NCBI GenBank assembly: GCA_964537525.1
Contig: CAZIAB010000021.1
Coordinates: 1-13,951, forward strand
DNA from: CAYMDJ01 sp964537525
GTDB taxonomy: Archaea; Aenigmatarchaeota; Aenigmatarchaeia; QMZP01
Length of the DNA stretch: 13,951 nt
Direction: 5' to 3'
Shown: in pieces, positions 6,788-12,880 of the stretch
How positions within the stretch are numbered: the first letter of the stretch is position 1
Layout: each line of letters starts with the position of its first letter
Position numbers and translations under genes: made by a program
Notes under the pieces: model-generated
The model's input: only the letters and a program-made list of their open reading frames with translations
Database searches by the model: none
Told to the model about the DNA's origin: nothing

Positions 6788-7477
6788 ATGGACATTTACA
6801 AGGCAGAGCCCGGAATAACGGAGAGGTTCTGCGAGATTCTCTGGAGGAACGGCAAGGTCGAAATAAGGGACCTCGAGAGGGAGGAGCCATTCACATACAC
6901 CAGCGGGATGAAGGGACCTGGCTACATAAGCGCAAAGAAGATAACGGAATGCCCGGCGGAGGACTATAATTTTGCGCTGGGGGCTTTCAGGGACGCGATA
7001 AAGGGAGAAAGGGGATGGTATTCCATATGCGGCATTCACATGGGCATGAAGGAATTCTCAGAGGAACTTGCCGGGACGCTTGATGCTCCCTGCTTCGGGT
7101 TCCAGCCCAACAAGGAAGAAAGAGGGCTTCTCGGCGAGATAATAATCCCGGAGGGGGTTTCAATAGACAAAAGGGTTCCGGTCATCCTTGTAGAGGACGT
7201 CATAAACAACGGGACCAACACTAAAGCGGCGTGGAAGAAGCTGACAGAGGAGGGTTTCAGAACAGATTCTCTGCTGGCAATATGCTGGTACGGAATTGTG
7301 AAATCGGTCGCTCAACTCCTGGATTCGGGGGTCGGTTTCTGGCGGGCCCTTGACCTGGATGACATACTCAGGTATGGGCTGGCAAACGGGTTGGTGGAAG
7401 AAAACCCCGTGAAAGGATACATGAGATACCTTGAAGACCCGGAGAGATGGAACATGGAATGGAAAATCACTTCTTGA
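6788..7477 (+). CDS. Orotate phosphoribosyltransferase-like protein
   Basis: A 229-residue type I phosphoribosyltransferase. The PRPP-binding motif is VILVEDVINNGTNTKAAW (about residues 133-150), with adjacent acidic residues followed by the phosphate-binding loop. Near the N-terminus, FTYTSGMKGPGYISAKK corresponds to the SGxxSPxY stretch of orotate phosphoribosyltransferase (PyrE), which makes OMP in pyrimidine synthesis. The SG-x-K-GPGYIS variant and the extra C-terminal region mean that another base substrate is possible. I choose the ATG at 6788, just after GGAAGGGAG; in-frame starts at 6737 (TTG) and 6740 (ATG) lie where the predicted promoter would be. No other pyrimidine genes are near. 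It converges with, and overlaps by 11 nt, the minus-strand frame ending at 7467. Confidence 0.78.
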   Translation: MDIYKAEPGITERFCEILWRNGKVEIRDLEREEPFTYTSGMKGPGYISAKKITECPAEDYNFALGAFRDAIKGERGWYSICGIHMGMKEFSEELAGTLDAPCFGFQPNKEERGLLGEIIIPEGVSIDKRVPVILVEDVINNGTNTKAAWKKLTEEGFRTDSLLAICWYGIVKSVAQLLDSGVGFWRALDLDDILRYGLANGLVEENPVKGYMRYLEDPERWNMEWKITS

Positions 7478-7712
7478 TATTCCTTAGCTCGTTGGCTATC
7501 TGGGGCATGCTCATGTTACAGAGCACGCACTTGTTGAGGATAGCCCTCTTGTTCTTAAGGCCGCTCTCCTCCACTGCCTTCATGGCGTTGTTGTAGAGCT
7601 ATATGAGAACCGGATTCCCCCTTATGTCCTTCTCCTCTACAGAGCCCGAAAGCATGTGGTTCGCGTATTCATAGCAGTTGACGCAGTTCTTTATTGCCCT
7701 CTCAACAGACAT
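7467..7712 (-). pseudogene. Small two-CxxC protein interrupted by in-frame TAG
   Basis: An 82-codon frame starting MSVERAIKNCVNCYEYANHM and ending in TGA. Codon 38 (7601-7599) is TAG; the frame then continues convincingly with LYNNAMKAVEESGLKNKRAI and NKCVLCNMSMPQIANELRN. C10/C13 and C62/C65 would form one zinc site split across the stop, so truncation should destroy it. The start has a good SD (GGGAGGG about 7 nt upstream), and the frame lies 17 nt after the histone stop in the same direction. Options are a nonsense-mutated gene, a sequencing error, or read-through. I do not recognise the family; it looks like a short helical zinc-binding protein. Confidence 0.6.
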
Positions 7713-7729
7713 TGTGTAACCCTCCCATA

Positions 7730-7942
7730 TTATAATTTCATCCTCTTCCGAACAGCCATTATGTCCCTCTCTGTTATCGTCCTCCTCCCGGAATGCTGTG
7801 CGAGCTCTCCTGACTCGATTGCAATGTCACTGGTAAGCTTCTCAAGCCATCGGGAGAATTCCTCCCTCGCCTGCCTGGATACCCTCTTTGCTCCGGCATC
7901 CCTGAGGATGCGCTCTACGGTTGCCAGCGGGAGCCTGGACAT
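7730..7942 (-). CDS. Archaeal histone
   Basis: A 70-residue single histone-fold protein that dimerises and wraps DNA. It starts MSRLPLATVERILRDAGAKR, continues with RVSRQAREEFSRWLEKLTSDIAIESGELAQHSGR, and ends RTITERDIMAVRKRM, covering the three helices and both loop arginine sites of HMfB-type histones with almost no tail. I choose the ATG at 7942 rather than the one at 7951: it gives the family start, and a TATA-like ATATTAAT centred near 7966 sits 24 nt upstream, fitting a leaderless transcript. The small CxxC frame follows by 17 nt and may be co-transcribed. Confidence 0.93.
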   Translation of the reverse strand: MSRLPLATVERILRDAGAKRVSRQAREEFSRWLEKLTSDIAIESGELAQHSGRRTITERDIMAVRKRMKL

Positions 7943-7978
7943 AATAATCATAGCCCTTTCAGATTAATATTGGTATCG

Positions 7979-8827
7979 TCAGATGACCGAAATCCTTATG
8001 GACGGGAGCGCGGTCGCGAGGGAGAATATCGCATAGCCCACGATGACCAGTATAAGGGAGTGTTTGAACCCGGCCGTCAGGGTGCCCTCTGCCATCTTGC
8101 CTGTCGCGAGGCCTGCGAAGAATCCCTGGAGGACGATGAAAACCGTGAATATGGTCTGGTATTCCTCGGGGCTTATGGGGGTGACGTTTTCTATGAGTGT
8201 GACCTCTGATATCTCTGATGGTGTTAATGTGGGAAGTATCATGACCTGGATTATCACCATTATGAATATGAAGACGAAGAATATCAGGTATGAAGTCATT
8301 ATCTGGGAATATACCGCTGCCCTCCTCTCTGCGTTTATCTTCTGTATGGTAACCATTGATTTGGATACGGAATTGAGGGTGTCGGAGATTTTTCCACCGA
8401 CCCTGTAGGTCTCTGTTATCGTTGCTATGGCCCTGTTCACGAGCCTGGATTTCGTTGATTTCGCAAAGGTCTCGAGGGCCTTCCTGAAGGGAATGCCCCA
8501 GTTGACCTGCGCGACCAGGTTCTTCACGTAAGGGGAGAGCGCGAGATAGTCCCTCTTCGAGCAGTGCTCCAGTGCCATCGGCAAAGTCATCCCGGAATCT
8601 ATGGAGTCCGTGAGGTCCCTGAGGAAGGCAATGAACTGGTTCTCTATCTCCCTCTTCTTCCTGTAGGAGCCGTAGAAGAGCATTACAGGAGGCATCCCTA
8701 TCACTACGGCTGCCACTACGTTGAGTACGGGAATGAGGAACGGGAGGAATTCGGGAACGACCATGTAATTGAAGATGAGGATGAATACCCCCGCGACTGC
8801 CATCCCGATTTCAAACAGGTATTTCAT
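7979..8827 (-). CDS. TadC-like type II/IV secretion inner-membrane protein
   Basis: A 282-residue GspF/TadC-family protein, the membrane platform of archaeal and bacterial type IV filament machines. Hydrophobic segments lie at about 5-25 and 30-53, then comes the T2SSF cytoplasmic helical domain (about 60-175: FLRDLTDSIDSGMTLPMALEHC, VNWGIPFRKALETFA, RVGGKISDTLNSVSKSM), then segments near 185-207, 235-255 and 260-278. It overlaps the upstream gene by ATGA, indicating translational coupling. With that gene it replaces the larger two-domain ArlJ-type platform. The ATPase and pilins are not in this window. Confidence 0.87.
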   Translation of the reverse strand: MKYLFEIGMAVAGVFILIFNYMVVPEFLPFLIPVLNVVAAVVIGMPPVMLFYGSYRKKREIENQFIAFLRDLTDSIDSGMTLPMALEHCSKRDYLALSPYVKNLVAQVNWGIPFRKALETFAKSTKSRLVNRAIATITETYRVGGKISDTLNSVSKSMVTIQKINAERRAAVYSQIMTSYLIFFVFIFIMVIIQVMILPTLTPSEISEVTLIENVTPISPEEYQTIFTVFIVLQGFFAGLATGKMAEGTLTAGFKHSLILVIVGYAIFSLATALPSIRISVI

Positions 8828-9720
8828 ATCCCTATGGGCCTCCTGCTCTTTATAAGACCGATCATCATGAACTGGAACATCAGCAGGAAGCCCAGTATCC
8901 CGAGAAGGATATACTGTATGTCAATCCCTATCCCTATGAAGGATGAGACGACGAGCAGGAAGGTTATTCCCAGCGTGGGAAATATGACAGCGAATATCAT
9001 GTACATCAGGGCAAGGGGGTTAAGCTGAGCCCCGTACTTCTTTATGGCAATCCTCTGCTCCTCAGAGAGAGTGTCAACTATCTGCTTTATCGTGTCTCCT
9101 ATGTCGGCACCCGACTTAAGCGCATTGACCATCTGCCACATTATCCTCCTGAAGTAGAGGGATGGGTTCTGCCTTGCCAGCATCTCCAGGGCGGCAATCT
9201 CTGACTTGCCCGTGTTTATCTCGTTGACTGCACGCCTTATCTCCATTGACAGCATCCCGTAATTGCTCTGGGCGATGGAGACGAGCGCGTTGTAAAGGGG
9301 GACGCCGGACCTCACCTCTATGAGGAGATGGTGAATCATGTACGGGAGATACTTCTCCACTTCGTTCACCTTCCTGGAGACAGAGAGCTTTGGATAGAAG
9401 GTTATGTATATCATTGATATGAATCCCATGATGAAAGCGACAACGAGAGGGATACCTATGGCCCTCACGATGTCTATCTTCACCGCTATCGTGAGCAGCG
9501 TGAGCGGCGCAAAGAGCATGACGAAATAGAAGAGCGCCGTGAAGAAGGCGATGGACATCCACTCCCTTGGCTCGTAATCGAACCCTGCCTGCTCGAGCTC
9601 GAAATCAAGCCCCGGGAACATCCTCGAGAGGGACTCGCCGATTCCGTAGAACCTCTTGGCCGCCTTCTCAACGGTCTGCATCGGGAAAGGGACGAGCGGT
9701 ATCCTCTTCTGCTTTTTCAT
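8824..9720 (-). CDS. TadB-like type II/IV secretion inner-membrane protein
   Basis: A 298-residue partner of the TadC-like protein. After a cytoplasmic N-terminus (1-50) come two hydrophobic segments (about 53-75 and 88-112), the T2SSF domain (about 120-230: YLPYMIHHLLIEVRSGVPLY, RQNPSLYFRRIMWQMVNALK, KSGADIGDTIKQIVDTLSEEQ), and two strongly hydrophobic C-terminal segments (about 235-290). No SD precedes the ATG. TATTATTATAC centred near 9743 is 23 nt upstream, so the mRNA is probably leaderless. It is the first gene of a two-gene operon. Confidence 0.87.
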   Translation of the reverse strand: MKKQKRIPLVPFPMQTVEKAAKRFYGIGESLSRMFPGLDFELEQAGFDYEPREWMSIAFFTALFYFVMLFAPLTLLTIAVKIDIVRAIGIPLVVAFIMGFISMIYITFYPKLSVSRKVNEVEKYLPYMIHHLLIEVRSGVPLYNALVSIAQSNYGMLSMEIRRAVNEINTGKSEIAALEMLARQNPSLYFRRIMWQMVNALKSGADIGDTIKQIVDTLSEEQRIAIKKYGAQLNPLALMYMIFAVIFPTLGITFLLVVSSFIGIGIDIQYILLGILGFLLMFQFMMIGLIKSRRPIGI

Positions 9721-9738
9721 GGTATATAATTGATTGGG

Positions 9739-9750
9739 GGTATAATAATA
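9739..9750 (-). promoter_or_regulatory. TATA box of the tadBC pair
   Basis: The minus strand reads an AT-only run with TATTATTATA, about 23-25 nt before the ATG at 9720. The spacing predicts a leaderless transcript. It lies in the 43-nt gap after the cysteine synthase stop, so the tad genes need not depend on read-through from it. Confidence 0.45.
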
Positions 9751-9763
9751 TTATTCTGCCGAA

Positions 9764-10681
9764 TCACTCGGTGCTCAGGTACCTCTCCCCCCTGTCAGGG
9801 AGGATTGTTACAACGTTCCTGTATCTCTTTCCTGCCTCCTCTGCGGCAATGACGTTCGCTCCCGAGCTTATCCCCACGAGGATGCCGTGCTTCATCGAGA
9901 GCTCCCTGCTCTTGCTGATTGCATCCTCGCTCCTTACTGCAATGACCTCGTCAATAAGGCTTCTGTTATCCCGGACTATCCCCGGTATGAAACCCTCCCC
10001 TATGCCCTGTATGCTGTGGTGACCAGGATTCCCACCGGAGAGGACAGCCGATTCCGCCGGCTCGACGCCTATAATTCTGATGTTTGGATTTGCCTCCTTG
10101 AGCGCCTGTGCCACGCCTATCAGCGTCCCTCCCGTCCCTATTCCCGCAACGAAGGCATCTATCTTTCCTCCGGTCTCCTCCACTATTTCCATTCCGAGAC
10201 CCTCCCTGTGCGCTGCCACGTTGTCGGGATTCTCGAACTGCCTCGGGAACCAGGCATCCGGATTCTCACTGACCAATTGATTATACATGTTCATTGCGCC
10301 TCCCATGTCTTCCTCCGCGGGGGTAAGGACAATCTCCGCGCCGAAGGCTTTCATCATCTTCCTCCTCTCGGGGCTCATTGACTCTGGCATCACCGCCGTG
10401 AACCTGTAGCCCCTTATCGCGGATATCATGGCCAGCGCTATCCCCGTGTTTCCGCTCGTGACCTCTATGATGCGGCTGCATGGCTTGAGCTCGCCCCTCT
10501 CCTCTGCCTTCCTCACCATGTAGAGGGCCATCCTGTCCTTGACGCTGCCTGTCGGGTTCGTGGTCTCCAGCTTGGCCATTATGTTACCTATCCTTATCAT
10601 GGGTGTCTTACCCAAGCATTCCTCCATCCTTTTTGCGCAGCTATCCAACGTGCGGAGCTCCTGTCCTTCCGTTCCGTCCAT
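9764..10681 (-). CDS. Cysteine synthase (PLP-dependent, CysK/CysM family)
   Basis: A 305-residue enzyme that makes cysteine from O-acetylserine or O-phosphoserine and sulfide. PLP Schiff-base lysine K48 is in NPTGSVKDRMA; the substrate loop TSGNTG is at 75-80; the phosphate-binding GTGGT is at 182-186; and PDRGERYLST closes the protein (295-304), typical of true cysteine synthases rather than cystathionine beta-synthases. Which activated serine is used cannot be decided by eye. The ATG follows GGTGA by four nt. About 185 nt separate it from an upstream TATA box, and that space holds a cysteine-rich leader ORF and RNA hairpins, so expression is probably tuned to cysteine supply. Confidence 0.93.
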   Translation of the reverse strand: MDGTEGQELRTLDSCAKRMEECLGKTPMIRIGNIMAKLETTNPTGSVKDRMALYMVRKAEERGELKPCSRIIEVTSGNTGIALAMISAIRGYRFTAVMPESMSPERRKMMKAFGAEIVLTPAEEDMGGAMNMYNQLVSENPDAWFPRQFENPDNVAAHREGLGMEIVEETGGKIDAFVAGIGTGGTLIGVAQALKEANPNIRIIGVEPAESAVLSGGNPGHHSIQGIGEGFIPGIVRDNRSLIDEVIAVRSEDAISKSRELSMKHGILVGISSGANVIAAEEAGKRYRNVVTILPDRGERYLSTE

Positions 10682-10842
10682 TATATCACCATTATAGGCT
10701 TATAGGCCTGCCTGACCCGGCAACCATGCAATAAGGTCTTGAAGACCGCGAAAGAAGAACCAGGTCAGGGCCAATGATACGCCTAACATAGGCAGCAACA
10801 TGCACAACAGATACAGTTGCAGTGTATCATTTTAGCACCTAT
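10682..10842 (-). promoter_or_regulatory. Structured mRNA leader of cysteine synthase
   Basis: Predicted 5' leader running from a transcription start near 10842 to the cysteine synthase ATG. The first part folds as a three-way junction: closing stem 10824-10831 with 10773-10780 (8 bp), hairpin 10816-10820 with 10795-10799 (5 bp), and hairpin 10790-10793 with 10781-10784 (4 bp). The closing stem contains the start codon of the leader peptide. The second part has a 7-bp stem, 10763-10769 with 10711-10717, enclosing GGTC/GACC around TTCAA. The 3' arm TATCATT (10779-10773) could instead pair with GGTGATA (10690-10684), which includes the cysteine synthase SD, giving a possible switch. Pairings were found by eye. 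Confidence 0.6.
10783..10830 (-). CDS. Polycysteine leader peptide (15 aa)
   Basis: A 15-residue ORF reading MIHCNCICCACCCLC, then TAG. Eight of fifteen codons are cysteine, using both TGC and TGT. AGGTG lies five nt before the ATG, and a TATA box at 10863-10870 puts transcription start only about 12 nt upstream, so this is the first ORF translated on the cysteine synthase mRNA. Ribosomes should pause here when charged tRNA-Cys is scarce, changing the fold of the junction that overlaps the ORF. Cysteine-responsive polycysteine leader ORFs are known in mycobacteria; I know of no archaeal case. The ORF is inferred from composition, signals and position, and the regulation is inference. Confidence 0.72.
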   Translation of the reverse strand: MIHCNCICCACCCLC

Positions 10843-10862
10843 CCAATAGTTACACGGAAAGG

Positions 10863-10870
10863 TTTAAATA
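10863..10870 (-). promoter_or_regulatory. TATA box of the leader peptide/cysteine synthase operon
   Basis: The minus strand reads TATTTAAA, preceded by purine-rich AAAG as in BRE-TATA pairs. The expected start of transcription, about 25 nt away, is near 10842, just before the AGGTG of the leader peptide. It lies immediately after the stop of the neighbouring small membrane protein. Confidence 0.65.
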
Positions 10871-10872
10871 CT

Positions 10873-11157
10873 TTAGCCTGAATATAAGACGAGCGAACCC
10901 GTATAAAAAGTAAGCATCAGTAGTATCAGAATCATCGAAACTCCCCTGAATGCAACATTGAAGCTCTTGTCCATCTCAAGCTTTCTGCAAAGGACTTCTG
11001 TTATCAGAACGAATATGATTAATGATGCAAAAAGAATATAGCCGGAATAAAGATAAGTCAGCTTTTGTTCAGTCTCAATCATTAACTGAATGATTATAAA
11101 GAAAAGCCCCATTGAGGAAAGTCCCCCGAGAATATAATCGGTGAGTTTTTTATTCAT
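10873..11157 (-). CDS. Small membrane protein, three predicted TM segments
   Basis: A 94-residue hydrophobic protein that I do not recognise. After MNKKLTDYILGG there are hydrophobic stretches near 12-26, 37-55 and 70-92, with a charged linker (CRKLEMDKSFNV) near 57-68. It lies 18 nt downstream of a second small three-TM gene of almost the same length and similar layout (Lys-rich start, a hydrophobic SS-GxFFI stretch near the first TM), so the two may be diverged tandem duplicates. AT content is higher than in the neighbouring housekeeping genes. No catalytic motif is visible. Confidence 0.65.
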   Translation of the reverse strand: MNKKLTDYILGGLSSMGLFFIIIQLMIETEQKLTYLYSGYILFASLIIFVLITEVLCRKLEMDKSFNVAFRGVSMILILLMLTFYTGSLVLYSG

Positions 11158-11175
11158 ATTAAAGATTGTTTTAAT

Positions 11176-11463
11176 TCAGATATAAACGGCTAATATCAGA
11201 AAAATCATTGGAAGTGTAAGCGATATGAATGATTTTGAATCAATTCTTTTCATTAAGGAGATTTTCCTGTTGAAAAGGTAATAAACTGCCAGATAAGTCA
11301 CCAATATTAGGAGAAGAGAGCTTGGCCAAGGGAAAAGGAAGTATAGGAACAGATAAAAGAAGCTGAAAACAATGAACGATATAAAGAATATCCCGAATGA
11401 TGATAGAACTGAAACAATTAAATTCCTGTGCTCTTTCTTCATAATATTATTTTGTCCTGCCAT
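11176..11463 (-). CDS. Small membrane protein, three predicted TM segments
   Basis: A 95-residue hydrophobic protein, not recognised. MAGQNNIMKKEHRNLIVSVL leads into a first hydrophobic segment (about 15-42, Phe-rich), a second (about 45-65), a basic loop (NRKISLMKRIDSK), and a third (about 78-95). An internal ATG (11442, MKKEHRN) is an alternative start; neither start has a strong SD. It begins about 35 nt after the T-run that follows the 23S gene, and it precedes the similar 94-residue protein in the same orientation. Confidence 0.62.
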   Translation of the reverse strand: MAGQNNIMKKEHRNLIVSVLSSFGIFFISFIVFSFFYLFLYFLFPWPSSLLLILVTYLAVYYLFNRKISLMKRIDSKSFISLTLPMIFLILAVYI

Positions 11464-11494
11464 AAGATAAAGCTTCCGCTAATTGTGGCAATTG

Positions 11495-11500
11495 AAAAAA
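11495..11500 (-). terminator. T-run after the 23S rRNA gene
   Basis: The minus strand reads CTTTTTTC about 20-25 nt beyond the estimated 3' end of the 23S rRNA. Archaeal termination commonly uses such U-tracts without a hairpin. The TTAAAC just before it may also serve as the promoter of the downstream membrane genes. Confidence 0.5.
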
Positions 11501-11895
11501 GTTTAATGGTGAGTTATCCTTTTAACCGGAACCTGTCGGGTATTAGTAACCGTGAGCTGAATATCTCGCCGAAGCTCAATACTTACACCCCGGTTCTATA
11601 AGCCCGTCGTCTACGGGACCCTCCTCTCCTATCCGGTAGTTGCCTACCAGGTCGGAGAATGATTACCTCTTTTCAGGGACGGCTTCGCGCTTAGTTAGGC
11701 CCGGCTAATGCTATGCAAAGATGCTCTTTCGGAGCATCCACCGGTATGCCTTCAGCGCTTATCCGTTATGGCGTAGCTACTCGGCAGTGCTTTAACAACC
11801 GATACACCAGAGGCCACGGGATCCTGTTCCTTTCGTACTAAAGATTCCTTCCCCTCAGGTAATCGACACCTCCAGTAGATATAGACCGTACTGGC

Positions 11896-12507
11896 TTATG
11901 CCTCGTAGGGGTCTTGAGCCATGTCTTTAATATAATTATTGAGTTTTTCTTGTTTGCGAGGATGTGGTATTTTGATTTTCTTATAAAATACCACCACATC
12001 ATCTTTCTTTCCTATTCTCAGAATGTGTCTTTTCTTGTTTCTCTCAAAGAATAGCCGAGATTCAATGCTACACTCAAAGAGTATGTCTTTGAACCACTCT
12101 AAGATGCCTAAATTGTTTGACCATATCTCGATTTTTGGTCTTCCTCTATCATGAGTAACGCTTCCGTCACCTGCAATCCAACCACTCATGTATTCGATTT
12201 TTCTTTTATTGTTTAGTAATCTAGGCGGTTTAATTGAAAGCGATTTTGCCCCTGCAGGAATCTTAAATTCTTCATTGAACCTTTTTACAAGCTTAACAGA
12301 AGATACAACGACTTTGTATTTTCCATCACTGAAGCCTGAGTTAACAAACTTCGGTTCTGGACACTTTCCTAAAACCGACTTTATGGATGGAATAACTATC
12401 TTTTCCAGAAATTCCAAATCTTTGTTTATGATACAAAATGTCAGTTTGTTTTTATAGATATGTCCATCACTTGCTACGATTCCTGCAAGTAAATCGAGTT
12501 CTGTCAT
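11896..12507 (-). CDS. LAGLIDADG homing endonuclease (intron D)
   Basis: A 203-residue two-motif LAGLIDADG endonuclease, expected to cut intronless 23S genes and spread its intron. Motif 1 is LLAGIVASDG (catalytic D14), motif 2 is MSGWIAGDGS (catalytic D114), and length fits I-DmoI-like monomers. I start at ATG 12507 (MTELDLL): TTTATAAT at 12529-12536 on minus is centred 26 nt upstream, as for a leaderless gene. The frame stays open to GTG 12603 and ATG 12591, giving up to 30 more residues, but these would overlap the splice helix. The TAA stop ends on the last intron base, so the gene contributes no sequence to the exon. Codons are more AT-rich than the exons. Confidence 0.88.
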   Translation of the reverse strand: MTELDLLAGIVASDGHIYKNKLTFCIINKDLEFLEKIVIPSIKSVLGKCPEPKFVNSGFSDGKYKVVVSSVKLVKRFNEEFKIPAGAKSLSIKPPRLLNNKRKIEYMSGWIAGDGSVTHDRGRPKIEIWSNNLGILEWFKDILFECSIESRLFFERNKKRHILRIGKKDDVVVFYKKIKIPHPRKQEKLNNYIKDMAQDPYEA

Positions 12508-12528
12508 GACAATTCTTCGGAACGTTCC

Positions 12529-12536
12529 ATTATAAA
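12529..12536 (-). promoter_or_regulatory. TATA box inside intron D
   Basis: TTTATAAT on the minus strand is centred 26 nt before the endonuclease ATG at 12507. It would allow the gene to be transcribed as a leaderless mRNA independently of pre-rRNA. Confidence 0.45.
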
Positions 12537-12612
12537 CCTGTGGATAGTACCATTCCGCTATGCCGCTAGACATGGCTTGATCAAGACCCATACAAGTTCG
12601 CACCGTACTTAA

Positions 12613-12643
12613 TTACTGAAGGATTAGGGTACCCTAATTCTTT
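12613..12643 (-). other. 23S mini-intron C (31 nt)
   Basis: A 31-nt insertion between AGCTGGG and TTAAGTAC, at about E. coli 2583/2584, beside the universally important U2585. It folds into a complete BHB: central helix GCTG with CAGT (4 bp including G-U), 5' bulge GGA, 3' bulge AAT, and intron helix AAGAATTAGG with CCTAATCCTT (one A-C mismatch) closed by GTAC. Cutting after the second base of each bulge removes exactly 31 nt and gives AGCTGGGTTAAGTACGG, ungapped against conventional 23S. It is far shorter than the archaeal rRNA introns I know of and close to tRNA intron sizes. Confidence 0.8.
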
Positions 12644-12749
12644 CCCAGCTAACGTGGCTCTTTGATGGGTGAACACCCCCACCCTTGGGCGCTGCTGCAC
12701 GCCCAGGAAGAGCCGAGCCGACGGCGGAGAAGCAATGAACGGGGTCGAT

Positions 12750-12880
12750 TTGTACCCACGAATGGGAATTCATAACATCCTAAGATGCTCATAAAATCGT
12801 CCCAAACTTCTCGATAGTCTTGTAGAACTACTTCAAGTAGTTCACGGGTATTTGTCTTGTCTCCAGACGAGAAGTGTGGT
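12750..12880 (-). other. 23S intron B (131 nt), no ORF, structured
   Basis: BHB intron in the loop of H89, about E. coli 2477/2478. The central helix is GTCC (12886-12883) with GTAC (12755-12752), with one C-U mismatch; the bulges are ATA (12882-12880) and AAA (12751-12749); the intron helix is CCAC/GTGG. Splicing gives GTCCATATCGACCCCG, the canonical archaeal sequence. Inside are a long helix ACTTCTCG/CGAGAAGT (minus, starting at about 12875), the near-perfect hairpin GAACTAC/GTAGTTC, and a GGGA...TCCC hairpin closed by GCATC/GATGT. There is no open frame of note. Confidence 0.85.

Larger units (their letters stand above)
11896..12597 (-). other. 23S intron D (702 nt) with HEG
   Basis: Archaeal BHB intron at about E. 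coli 2598/2599. The central 4-bp helix is GTGC (12603-12600) with GCAT (11901-11898). The 5' bulge is GAA (12599-12597) and the 3' bulge is AAG (11897-11895). The intron helix is CTTGTA/TACGAG, then GGGTCTTGA/TCAAGACCC. Cutting after the second base of each bulge joins GTGCGA to GCCAGTACGG and makes a perfect H93 stem GTAC/GTAC. This is close to known archaeal 23S intron sites in the 2590s. The intron is almost entirely endonuclease reading frame. Confidence 0.88.

Noticed and set aside
7599..7601. Pyrrolysine insertion at the in-frame TAG
   Set aside because: TAG is the ordinary stop of several genes in this window, and nothing here resembles methylamine metabolism or a pyl cluster.
10682..10872. 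tRNA or C/D box RNA in the cysteine synthase upstream gap
   Set aside because: No T-loop, anticodon stem or proper C and D boxes were found. The polycysteine ORF and leader hairpins account for the region.
11885..12609. ACCGTACT repeated on both sides of intron D, like a target-site duplication
   Set aside because: Both copies are exon: they are the two strands of the H93 stem (GTAC/GTAC) of mature 23S rRNA.
12640..12680. H92 closing change (GGGTGTTCACCC) as an anomaly
   Set aside because: As I recall, several Crenarchaeota carry the same A-loop stem, so it is probably normal variation.
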